Source: Candidatus Aminicenantota bacterium (GTDB lineage: Bacteria; Acidobacteriota; Aminicenantia; UBA2199). From it: a DNA stretch of 17,890 nucleotides. A program made the translations under genes and the position numbers. Below, piece by piece: positions 7,862-14,440 of the stretch. The DNA lies in assembly GCA_030639705.1 (NCBI GenBank), contig DAOWKX010000229.1, forward strand, positions 1-17,890, written 5' to 3'. The notes under the pieces were generated by a model. It saw nothing but the letters and a program-made list of their open reading frames with translations, was not told the origin of the DNA and ran no database searches. Within the stretch, counting starts at the first letter, position 1. Each line of letters opens with the position of its first letter.

Positions 7862-8875
7862 TTATTTTATTTGCCTAAAAAATATAGAATCGATGGTGTG
7901 GACTGCCCGGTCTGAGAAAAAATCCGGAGCCGGGAACAGTCTGAATCGTCCTTTTTTACTTCCCTCTCCTTTATCTATAATGAGAAAATCTACCTGGTCA
8001 TTGCGGTTGAAAAGTTCACTGAAAGAAATAACCACCCGGTATCCATCAAGGGCAGATACCACAAAATATCCGCTCCGGATATTTTCCCGGTTGAAAGCCA
8101 CAGCCTGGTGTAACAGCGATTTCAGTAATTTTCCTTTGAAAAATTGAATGCCGTGAAATCCCCTGCCCCGTCCGTAAAACACAGAGGGATAGGTTCTTCC
8201 TTCCAGGTTTTCATCCAGATGGTCAATTTCAATTCGTTTGTGATTGTTCCGGATTACATTCATTTTCACGGAGTACATGGTTTTTAAATTTCTTCTTATC
8301 TTAAAGCTCAGGGGACTGGAGTAAACAGTGATTTTTATTGGATTCTCGAGGTTCCGCTCGGACATCATATCATTGGCACAGACCAGTTTGATTTTTTCGG
8401 GCAGGGGCCATTTTTCCTTTGTTTTCGAAGGAATGATCCGGGATACTCTGGTAGCCACAATGATACGATGTAATACCGAGGGATAGTAAATTTCACCCCA
8501 GCTGAAAACAGTTTTTTCTCCCTGGGTATTCTCAACCACAACCAGGAGATCGATAACCGAACCGAACTCCTCTTTATTTCGTTTATCTACAAACCTTTCC
8601 TTTAGAATATCAAACAGAGAATAGCCCTGGTAACGGTAGGACCCGATGAAAACCTGTTTCTCATCCTGGAAAACAGCCTCCCTGACAATAAGTGAACGAA
8701 GCGGTAATTCAGAGAAATCAACTTTCCCCGGATTGCTTATCTCACCCTTTACCTCAATGTCCGGTCCTTTCAGCTGTATTGAAGGGGTGTTGTCATAGAA
8801 ATCATTGTTCTTTTCCCGGACAGAAAATAAAGGCAGACAAAGTACAATTGTTAGAAATAGGATAAACCACTTCAT
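7862..8875 (-). CDS. Exported tandem molybdopterin-binding-fold protein (sulfite oxidase type), no cofactor cysteine
   Basis: 337 residues with a signal peptide (about 1-18). Two copies of the oxidoreductase molybdopterin-binding (SUOX) fold are visible. The first spans about 38-185: IEVKGEISNPGKVDFSELPL, YQGYSLFDIL, VFSWGEIYYP, then a KLVCANDMMSERN segment in the place of the usual proline-rich ridge. The second spans about 200-334, with SALDGYRVVISFSELF and a repeat of the LFPAPD ridge. In true sulfite oxidases a cysteine ligates molybdenum. Here the only cysteines are Cys13 (signal peptide) and Cys166 (late in domain 1), neither in that position, so catalysis is doubtful. The ATG overlaps the receptor stop by one base (TAATG), and GGAGG lies inside the end of the receptor gene, so translation is probably coupled. 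Likely a periplasmic or surface partner of the receptor; binding of pterin or metal is inference. Confidence 0.75.
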   Translation of the reverse strand: MKWFILFLTIVLCLPLFSVREKNNDFYDNTPSIQLKGPDIEVKGEISNPGKVDFSELPLRSLIVREAVFQDEKQVFIGSYRYQGYSLFDILKERFVDKRNKEEFGSVIDLLVVVENTQGEKTVFSWGEIYYPSVLHRIIVATRVSRIIPSKTKEKWPLPEKIKLVCANDMMSERNLENPIKITVYSSPLSFKIRRNLKTMYSVKMNVIRNNHKRIEIDHLDENLEGRTYPSVFYGRGRGFHGIQFFKGKLLKSLLHQAVAFNRENIRSGYFVVSALDGYRVVISFSELFNRNDQVDFLIIDKGEGSKKGRFRLFPAPDFFSDRAVHTIDSIFFRQIK

Positions 8876-10803
8876 TATTTATCCTCCAGCAAGGTTTTAA
8901 ACCCGAAACTGACGGTTCTGGCCTTCATGGGGAATCCGGGCTCGGTAAAATATGACTCATCCAGGATGTTTTCGATCTTGAAAAACAGTACCACCGGCCC
9001 TAATTTTTTCTCTATGCTGGCATTCACCAGGGTATATCCCGGGATATTGACGATGTCAAAAGGGGGTTTCTTTCCCAGTTTAGCCTGTGAACTGCTGGCC
9101 GATAATCCCCACAGGAACAGTGAAAAACCCTTGAAGTCTCCAATCTGAAGCATCAGGTTGAACTGGGACCTGGGAACATAGTCCAGCGGCTGGTCCTGAT
9201 CCATGTCCCGGGCTTCCAGATAGGTATAACCGACATTGAAATAGAATATGCCGATACGCTTGTTAGCTTCGAACTCCAGACCGTAAATTTCAGCCTTTCC
9301 CACATTCTCATAGTACTTGAAGCCCTCCAGACCCCGGTAGGATTGAATCATATCTTCAATCCGGTTAAAGAAAACCGCTCCGTTCAGAAAGAAGTCCCTA
9401 TCAATGGTGAAACCCAGTTCGATATTCCTTCCGGTCTCGTCAATTAAATCAGGATTCCCGGAACTGGTGCTGTAGAGGGATTTCATCGAGGGAAATCGTG
9501 ATTTCTGGGACAGGGATAGATGAAAATCAATCCATTCCCGGGGTGCAAATTTGATACCTATTATGGGATTCAGCCTGGTTTTGTTCTCCCCATCCTGCTT
9601 TTTCAAATAATCTAGGCTGGCTCCTCCGATCAACTTCCATTTACCGGATATGCTGATGTGATCCTCAAGTCCGACCGAATAGGTTTCATGCTGGAATTCC
9701 TCCCATTCCAAATCAATATCATCCTGGATTTTAACCTGGTCATTTTTGGCATTTATACTGAATTTCAGGGTATTTTTTTCAGACAGGGAATAGTCACCTA
9801 ATACAAAAGCCCCGAAGCTATGGTTATCATAGGTGGATGCCCACTGAAGTTCTGTGTAATCTTCACTCTCATAGGCATCCAGCACATTGTAGTGTTTAAC
9901 ATAGTATGCCCTGGCTTTCAATGATCCTTTGGTGCCCAGAGGGACAGTGGCACCCAGGCTGAACTGATACCGGTCCCAATCATCAAACCGCCAGTAACGG
10001 GATTTTAAATACTCGGTGGCTGCGGGAATCCCGTATTCAGCCGTATAAAATAGTATCTGGGCCATGATCTCAATTTTCTCTGCTGGATAATAATAAAACT
10101 TTCCGATGTAATTCTGTTTTTTGTAATCACTCCCCCTTCTCATCGTTCGTTCACCGTCGTTGTTCCAGTAATACCCGTCGGACTGGTCTAAATTAATGCT
10201 AACAAACATATCAAATTGGTCCCAGCTGTAGCTTCCGCTTCCGGATAGCAGAAACGTGGATTCTCCAGAAACCTGGGTATTTAGAAAAAGTGAGGGATAT
10301 GTTGGCCTCATGCTCACCACATTGATCACTCCCCCCATCGTATTTGGACCATATAATACTGAATTGGCACCCTTGATTACCTTGACAGCTTCGATTCCTG
10401 AAGTGGTAAGGGTATTCAAATCAAAAGAATTGAAATACGGTTCATAAATGGGAATGCCATCATATAAAAGGGTCAACCGGTTACTGGATAATCCGCGAAT
10501 TTGAATGTTGGATTCATTTTTCTGACCCTCGGACACATAGATTCCTGACACATACCCCATGACATCCCCCAGATCCCTGGGTGTGATATTCACTAATTTT
10601 TTTTTATCAATTTTTGACACAGTGGATATGGGTTGTTGCTCGGGGGTTTTGGCTGTCACCACAATCTCTTCGATGATCTTCGGTGGTTTTTTTTCCTTTT
10701 TTTTGTCATCTGTTTTATCTTCTCCGCCCAGAGCGGAAAAAAATAATAAAACAGTTAAAAAAACAAAATAGTTTTTTTTTAAATAAATTTGAATGCTTCG
10801 CAT
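8875..10803 (-). CDS. TonB-dependent outer-membrane receptor under Moco riboswitch control
   Basis: 642 residues from the ATG at 10803, which has an almost perfect ribosome-binding site (AAAGGAGGT, 4 nt away) and a signal peptide (about 1-27). The longer frame from 10848 would begin inside the leader RNA and is rejected. After a Lys/Asp-rich linker comes a TonB box (EEIVVTA, 45-51), then the plug (about 55-165: VSGIYVSEGQKNESNIQIRGL, LYDGIPIYEPYF, IEAVKVIKGANSVLYGPNTMGGVINVV) and a 22-strand-type barrel to the end. It is complete. Receptors of this class import iron chelates, cobalamin, other metal complexes or sugars using TonB energy. The usual specificity clues are absent from the protein itself, but the leader is a Moco-type riboswitch and the next gene has a molybdopterin fold. 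That points to molybdenum/tungsten or a related compound. Confidence 0.92.
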   Translation of the reverse strand: MRSIQIYLKKNYFVFLTVLLFFSALGGEDKTDDKKKEKKPPKIIEEIVVTAKTPEQQPISTVSKIDKKKLVNITPRDLGDVMGYVSGIYVSEGQKNESNIQIRGLSSNRLTLLYDGIPIYEPYFNSFDLNTLTTSGIEAVKVIKGANSVLYGPNTMGGVINVVSMRPTYPSLFLNTQVSGESTFLLSGSGSYSWDQFDMFVSINLDQSDGYYWNNDGERTMRRGSDYKKQNYIGKFYYYPAEKIEIMAQILFYTAEYGIPAATEYLKSRYWRFDDWDRYQFSLGATVPLGTKGSLKARAYYVKHYNVLDAYESEDYTELQWASTYDNHSFGAFVLGDYSLSEKNTLKFSINAKNDQVKIQDDIDLEWEEFQHETYSVGLEDHISISGKWKLIGGASLDYLKKQDGENKTRLNPIIGIKFAPREWIDFHLSLSQKSRFPSMKSLYSTSSGNPDLIDETGRNIELGFTIDRDFFLNGAVFFNRIEDMIQSYRGLEGFKYYENVGKAEIYGLEFEANKRIGIFYFNVGYTYLEARDMDQDQPLDYVPRSQFNLMLQIGDFKGFSLFLWGLSASSSQAKLGKKPPFDIVNIPGYTLVNASIEKKLGPVVLFFKIENILDESYFTEPGFPMKARTVSFGFKTLLEDK

Positions 10804-10806
10804 TTG

Positions 10807-10919
10807 ACCTCCTTTGCAAATACGGCAGGTAATACCGTTTCCAGACATACCCTATCGGTCAAGTGCCATGGTTCGTAGAAGAGAATCCTCTACTCCGCTT
10901 TAGGCGACTTGACTCGGAG
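10807..10919 (-). promoter_or_regulatory. Moco (molybdenum cofactor) type riboswitch, probable translational off-switch
   Basis: Reading the minus strand, the leader starts with CTCCGAGTCAAG. A long stem follows: GTCAAGT-C-GCC pairs with GGC-ACTTGAC (10 bp, one bulged base), enclosing a hairpin GTAGAG...CTTCTAC. The 3' part has GGAAACGG, a stem ACGGTA/TGCCGT, and CCGTATTTGCAAAGGAGGT. That last stretch closely parallels the end of the E. coli moaA Moco leader as I recall it (CCGTATCTGGAAAGGTG). CTCC at 10916-10919 pairs with GGAG at 10809-10812 as the closing stem, so the Shine-Dalgarno sequence would be buried when ligand binds. The apparent P3-like hairpin favours Moco over the tungsten (Tuco) variant. 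A covariance-model search was not possible here. The cobalamin riboswitch core is absent. Confidence 0.75.
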
Positions 10920-10928
10920 ATAAACAAA

Positions 10929-10957
10929 AAAATATCATAATTGAGATATACAGTCAA
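10929..10957 (-). promoter_or_regulatory. Promoter of the riboswitch-receptor operon
   Basis: On the minus strand, TTGACT (10952-10957), 17-nt spacer, TATTTT (10929-10934). Transcription would begin around 10922, just ahead of the first paired bases of the riboswitch at 10919. This supports the leader RNA being transcribed whole. Confidence 0.6.
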
Positions 10958-10961
10958 GCCA

Positions 10962-10982
10962 AAAACTGTCTATTTATTTTTT
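10962..10982. repeat. 21-bp direct repeat, left copy
   Basis: An exact 21-base match, same orientation, to 12282-12302. It begins AAAACTGTCTATTTA and ends in a run of T. It lies just upstream of the receptor-operon promoter. Together the copies bound a segment whose only gene differs in base composition from its neighbours. Confidence 0.85.
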
Positions 10983-11007
10983 TGTGACCATATTTACAAG
11001 AATACAA

Positions 11008-11048
11008 GCACCGTCACCCTTTTTTTGGCGCACCAAAGGACCTGATCC
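11008..11048. repeat. Candidate degenerate dispersed repeat, copy 2
   Basis: GCACCG, TCACCC, a T run and AAAGGACCTGATCC occur in the same order and orientation as at 1100-1151. It lies within the 21-bp-bounded segment, upstream of the HEAT gene promoter. Confidence 0.3.
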
Positions 11049-11077
11049 GTATAACCTAAATATTTTTCGTTAATCTA

Positions 11078-11106
11078 TTGACAATGAACAATAACTCCCC
11101 TAATAT
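11078..11106 (+). promoter_or_regulatory. Promoter of the HEAT-repeat gene
   Basis: A perfect TTGACA (11078-11083), 17-nt spacer and TAATAT (11101-11106, four of six bases). The gene therefore has its own promoter, facing opposite to the genes on both sides. Confidence 0.6.
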
Positions 11107-11166
11107 TTTATTTAGATGAAAAATGGATTTTCCCATGTTGTTAAATTAAAATATAAAGGATGAATA

Positions 11167-12126
11167 TTGGAAGAAAAATTAGTTCAGGACATAATAGAAA
11201 GGCTAAAAGAGAAAAGTACAGAAGAGCTTAGCCAGATTCTTGAAAAACACGATCTCTCTGAGTGGTCAGAAGATGCATTTGAAGCAATAAGACAAATCCT
11301 TCCTAAACGTGATGAAACCAGAATCCAAATCCAGGATTTAGAAAACAAAAAAGATTTAGATGGTTTGGTCGGTATAATTACCTCTATTGACTCTCTTGAT
11401 TGTTCTAATAACGAACGAAAAGAAGCTGCTCGGGCACTAAAGAAAATTAATGATTTAGAATCAACTGAGGCCCTTATAAGAATAGGAAACAATAGCTCTA
11501 TGGATAAATCTATTAGGAGTTATGCAATCCGTGCAATCGGAGAAATAGGATCTACTCAGGCTGTTGATCACCTCACACCACTAATAGAAGATTTAGATAA
11601 GACAATCCGAGATGCAGCACAAGAAGCTTTAACAAGGATTGACCATCCTGTTGCAAAGAGAGCCATTGAGATTGAAAACTGCCAAGTTTGTCGTGAAAGT
11701 TTTCCACTGGGCAGAGAGAAAAAAAGTCTTTGCCCAGAATGTTTGAAGTTTAATAAAATCGAAGGTTGGTTAGCATATTTTATTATAGTGACACTAATAT
11801 CATCTGCCGTTAGCTTCTATAATTTTCATGCACTATCTAAACAAAGCTTTGAAAATTCTCTCGTCAATTTAATGGAAATAGTATTTCTTGTTTTTGCGAT
11901 ATTACTTCTAGTTGGTTTTTTCCTTTTAATTGGAAAAGTACCAATCGCAAGATTTTATATGCTGTTGATTTCTGGGTCAAATATTATTGCTTTGGTCTTA
12001 CTTATCGTTAAAGCATCTTATAGAATAAATGTTGATTCACTTATCACCCTCCCCCTCTTAAATTCTTTTATATATTTTGGATACTTTTTACGTTCTAAAA
12101 GAGTAAAGGTTGTGTACAAGACATAA
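11167..12126 (+). CDS. HEAT-repeat / zinc-ribbon / DUF2569-like membrane protein
   Basis: 319 residues from a TTG start with AAAGGA 6 nt upstream. Residues 1-48 carry the acidic motif STEELSQILEKHDLSEWSEDAFEAIRQIL, found at the N-terminus of assorted bacterial membrane proteins. About 80-160 form two or three HEAT (PBS-lyase type) repeats: RSYAIRAIGEIGSTQAVDHL, IRDAAQEALTRI. A zinc ribbon follows (Cys172, Cys175, Cys189, Cys192). Four membrane helices (about 200-220, 233-256, 263-283, 291-309) end in SKRVKVVYK, resembling DUF2569. A cytoplasmic protein-interaction platform anchored to the inner membrane is likely; the function is unknown. It is visibly more AT-rich than its neighbours and lies alone between 21-bp direct repeats, which suggests acquisition. 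No recombinase is nearby. Confidence 0.85.
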   Translation: MEEKLVQDIIERLKEKSTEELSQILEKHDLSEWSEDAFEAIRQILPKRDETRIQIQDLENKKDLDGLVGIITSIDSLDCSNNERKEAARALKKINDLESTEALIRIGNNSSMDKSIRSYAIRAIGEIGSTQAVDHLTPLIEDLDKTIRDAAQEALTRIDHPVAKRAIEIENCQVCRESFPLGREKKSLCPECLKFNKIEGWLAYFIIVTLISSAVSFYNFHALSKQSFENSLVNLMEIVFLVFAILLLVGFFLLIGKVPIARFYMLLISGSNIIALVLLIVKASYRINVDSLITLPLLNSFIYFGYFLRSKRVKVVYKT

Positions 12127-12281
12127 CTTCTCTAGTAATCTTTTAGACGGTTTTTTATTTTAAAAAGATGGTGGCTTCATGATATAATAGTAATTTTCCC
12201 TGCCCATATCCCCCTAGGCGAGAATCAGCATAAGATAACAACAAGGTAAGTAGACCGGGAATTTCACCACCGGCCCCCCAC
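12127..12281. other. Non-coding right flank of the inserted segment
   Basis: This 155-nt stretch follows the HEAT gene. It shifts from AT-rich DNA to a C-rich end (CACCACCGGCCCCCCA at about 12266-12280) unlike the surrounding sequence. No open frame and no clear terminator hairpin were seen. The C-rich part may be the end of a lost mobile element, but no inverted partner was found at the left side. Confidence 0.35.
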
Positions 12282-12302
12282 AAAACTGTCTATTTATTTT
12301 TT
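12282..12302. repeat. 21-bp direct repeat, right copy
   Basis: Exact partner of 10962-10982. Its last bases run into the stop codon of the TPM gene (12301-12303). If the segment is an insertion, the ancestral order would be TPM stop, one repeat copy, then the riboswitch promoter about 25 nt on. Confidence 0.85.
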
Positions 12303-13017
12303 ACCAGCCTCCTGATGCGCCACCGCCTCCGAAACTGCCTCCCCCGCCGGAGAATCCGCCGCCACCAAAACCACCGCCACTACCAAAACCACCAGCCCAG
12401 AAAATGGAACTGCCGCGGCGCCTACCGCCTCTGAAGATATTCATCAAGAAGATGATTAAAAACATGATCCCGAAGGGAATATATGCATTTATTTTATTTT
12501 TTTTGGCTTTTTTATATTTGGCCAATTCTTCCGGTGATATGACAAACTCCCCGTTGACAATTCCGGTAATGGCGACCAGGGCCTGATGAATCCCCTGGTA
12601 ATAGTCTCCTTTTTTAAATTGTTCCACAATGAGGTTTCTGATAATGTACCCGCTTTTTACATCGGTTAATATGGGCTCCAGCCCGTAACCCACTTCGATC
12701 CTGATCTTTTTCTCAGCCAGGGCAATTAACAGAATGACTCCGTTATCCAGCCCCTTTTGACCGATCTTCCATTTGTCTGCCACTCGCATTGAAAAATTCT
12801 CCAACACTTCTCCTTGCAGAGAAGAGATAGTTAACAGGACAAATTGAGACGATGTCTTAGCCTCGGCGTTTTCCAGTAATTGTTCCAGCTGAATTTTCTG
12901 GCTGGAGTTGAGAATATCGGCATAATCATTGATACGGGCCTTTATCGGAGGGACCTGAAGCGAGTAGAGAAGAGGAAAGCAAATAATAATCGTGAAAAAA
13001 ATCTTTTTCATCTTCAT
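12301..13017 (-). CDS. TPM-domain protein, YgcG type, with glycine-rich tail
   Basis: 238 residues. It has a signal peptide (1-20), a TPM domain (about 28-155: INDYADIL, SQFVLLTISSLQGE, GLDNGVILLIALAEKKIRIEVGYGLE, LTDVKSGYIIRN), a membrane helix (about 178-196), an Arg-rich stop-transfer and a Gly/Ser/Phe-rich tail ending in GASGGW, all usual for the family. The TPM domain would face the periplasm. Members have been linked to photosystem II repair in plants and often sit beside LemA in bacteria, but the bacterial role is not defined. The ATG at 13017 lies 2 nt after the stop of the previous gene; GGAG 8 nt upstream lies within that gene, so translation is probably coupled. Confidence 0.9.
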   Translation of the reverse strand: MKMKKIFFTIIICFPLLYSLQVPPIKARINDYADILNSSQKIQLEQLLENAEAKTSSQFVLLTISSLQGEVLENFSMRVADKWKIGQKGLDNGVILLIALAEKKIRIEVGYGLEPILTDVKSGYIIRNLIVEQFKKGDYYQGIHQALVAITGIVNGEFVISPEELAKYKKAKKNKINAYIPFGIMFLIIFLMNIFRGGRRRGSSIFWAGGFGSGGGFGGGGFSGGGGSFGGGGASGGW

Positions 13018-13019
13018 TC

Positions 13020-13694
13020 TTATTTCTCCAGAATTTCCATATCATCGCCCAGTTCATTAATATCATCAAGGCGAGCGGGAAAATGTTCGGCTAAAATTTT
13101 TCCGCAACTGGCAATGGCCTCAATACAATTTTGAATAAACTGTTTTGTTTTAATACCGGTAATAATATGCTGTATGATTGAATCCCATTGTCGCTGGGAA
13201 ATTTTTTTACTGATCCCCCGGTCAGCCAGCAGTTCAACCCTCCTCTCTAACAGGGACATGAAAATCAGGATTCCGGTTCGTTCCCGGGTGTTGTATACTC
13301 CCGATTCCATAAAATATCTGACTGCCCGTTCATTAACCTTTTTTTTCATCAATTTTTTAGAAACAATCAACCGGTTGACAAATGGTATATTGGCTAACAT
13401 ATAACCAATAAAAATAACCAGAAATGTTGATAATCCGTAAAAAAGCAACAGATGTATGACAGAATAGTCCCAGAACAATTCTTGAATCACATTCTCAATA
13501 TGGTTTAAAAAAAATATCGCTGTGAAAAAATACAAAAATCCGAAGATTATCCCTAACATCAGCTCCTGGGCGGCATAATCATGGCTCTCCTTAATAAAAG
13601 CCAGGGAGATTTCACCAATGGTTTTTCGTTCCGCTTTTTTGACGGCATTGTTAATCTTTTCAAGATTTTCCGGTTTAAAAGTGATTTTAGACAT
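13020..13694 (-). CDS. Membrane protein with TPM domain (second paralogue)
   Basis: 224 residues; AAGGAG is 5 nt before the ATG. There is no signal peptide. The N-terminus LEKINNAVKKAERKTIGEISLAFI is the first strand-helix part of a TPM domain. It is interrupted by two membrane helices (about 45-64 and 80-102), and the domain resumes after them: NERAVRYFMESGVYNTRERTGILIFMSLLERRVELLADRGI. This split form commonly accompanies LemA and the glycine-tailed TPM protein, as it does here. It may form a membrane complex with them, which is inference. The gap to lemA is about 57 nt with no promoter seen. Confidence 0.85.
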   Translation of the reverse strand: MSKITFKPENLEKINNAVKKAERKTIGEISLAFIKESHDYAAQELMLGIIFGFLYFFTAIFFLNHIENVIQELFWDYSVIHLLLFYGLSTFLVIFIGYMLANIPFVNRLIVSKKLMKKKVNERAVRYFMESGVYNTRERTGILIFMSLLERRVELLADRGISKKISQRQWDSIIQHIITGIKTKQFIQNCIEAIASCGKILAEHFPARLDDINELGDDMEILEK

Positions 13695-13751
13695 GTTTTC
13701 TCCTTACCTGTATATCCGGATTGTTATGGGTTACCAGGATGGATTTTATTT

Positions 13752-14366
13752 TTAATCGAATTTCACTTTTGGTGCGGCCTCGGCGCCTTCCAGTGCTTTG
13801 AAATAGGCTTTCTCATTGAATCCGAAAATTCTGGCCAAAAAGACTCTGGGAAATTGTTTTATATAGATATTAAACCCTCTTGCTGCTTCATTGAAACGTT
13901 TTCTTTCAACGGTTATCCTGTTTTCGGTTCCCTCTAATTGATCCTGCAAACTTAGAAAGTTTTGATTGGACTTCAGTTCAGGGTATCTCTCCACCACCAC
14001 CATCAATCTCTGCAATGCAGAGGTCAATGAATTCTGGGCCTGCTGGAATTTTTCAAACATGGCTGGATTATTGAGAATTTCCTCTGAGACATTGAATGTG
14101 CCCTTGGCCTTGGACCGGGCTTCGGTCACAGCAATAAATGTATCTTTTTCCTGCCGGGCATATCCCTTTACGGTTTCCACCAGGTTCGGAATCAGGTCAA
14201 ACCGTCTTTGATATACATTTTCAACCTGGCTCCATTTTTCCTTCACCCCTTCGTTAAGCTTTACCATATTGTTGTAAGAACTGGAAAGATATACAAACAT
14301 GATGACAGCCAAAAGAATAACAATTCCGATTATCACAATACATCCGATTGAAAATTTGCCTTTCAT
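13752..14366 (-). CDS. lemA: LemA family membrane protein
   Basis: 204 residues, with AGGAGG about 5 nt before the ATG. One N-terminal membrane helix (about 7-28) is followed by the characteristic helical-bundle domain: SSYNNMVKLNEGVKEKWSQVENVYQRR, DLIPNLVETVKGYA, RYPELKSNQNFLSLQDQLEGTENRI, ERKRFNEAARGFN. The final segment FPRVFLARIFGFNEKAYF matches the family end. The topology is a short periplasmic tail with a cytoplasmic domain, or the reverse, depending on lineage. The function is unknown. It is followed by two TPM genes, a frequent arrangement. A separate promoter upstream suggests it starts its own unit within the longer run of genes. Confidence 0.95.
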   Translation of the reverse strand: MKGKFSIGCIVIIGIVILLAVIMFVYLSSSYNNMVKLNEGVKEKWSQVENVYQRRFDLIPNLVETVKGYARQEKDTFIAVTEARSKAKGTFNVSEEILNNPAMFEKFQQAQNSLTSALQRLMVVVERYPELKSNQNFLSLQDQLEGTENRITVERKRFNEAARGFNIYIKQFPRVFLARIFGFNEKAYFKALEGAEAAPKVKFD

Positions 14367-14385
14367 GGTTCCTCCTGTTTAATCG

Positions 14386-14397
14386 CCGTTTAAACGG
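14386..14397. promoter_or_regulatory. Perfect palindrome at the lemA transcription start
   Basis: CCGTTTAAACGG is a perfect 12-bp palindrome. It lies at about +2 to +13 of the transcript predicted from the promoter at 14406-14434, just before the lemA ribosome-binding site. This is a typical place for a dimeric repressor to bind. As RNA it could only make a stem with no room for a stable loop, so a DNA operator is more likely. Confidence 0.4.
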
Positions 14398-14405
14398 TAT
14401 GGGTC

Positions 14406-14434
14406 ATTTTATATAAAAGAATTATTTCAAGCAA
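14406..14434 (-). promoter_or_regulatory. Candidate promoter for lemA and the TPM genes
   Basis: On the minus strand, TTGCTT (14429-14434), 17-nt spacer, TAAAAT (14406-14411, five of six bases). It is located between the DUF4340 stop and lemA, which separates the transporter genes from the lemA/TPM genes. Confidence 0.5.
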
Positions 14435-14440
14435 CCTTTT

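Noticed and set aside
10804..10848. Upstream start for the TonB-dependent receptor
   Set aside because: The added 15 residues are encoded by the riboswitch RNA and precede the strong ribosome-binding site; the ATG at 10803 gives a normal signal peptide.
10807..10919. Cobalamin riboswitch, because the gene encodes a TonB receptor and the RNA contains ACCTGCC
   Set aside because: The short match lacks the rest of the B12 box and the conserved core; pairing layout and 3' end fit the Moco motif instead.
10962..12302. Complete insertion sequence between the 21-bp repeats
   Set aside because: The single gene is not a transposase and no terminal inverted repeats were found, so it is reported only as a repeat-bounded segment.
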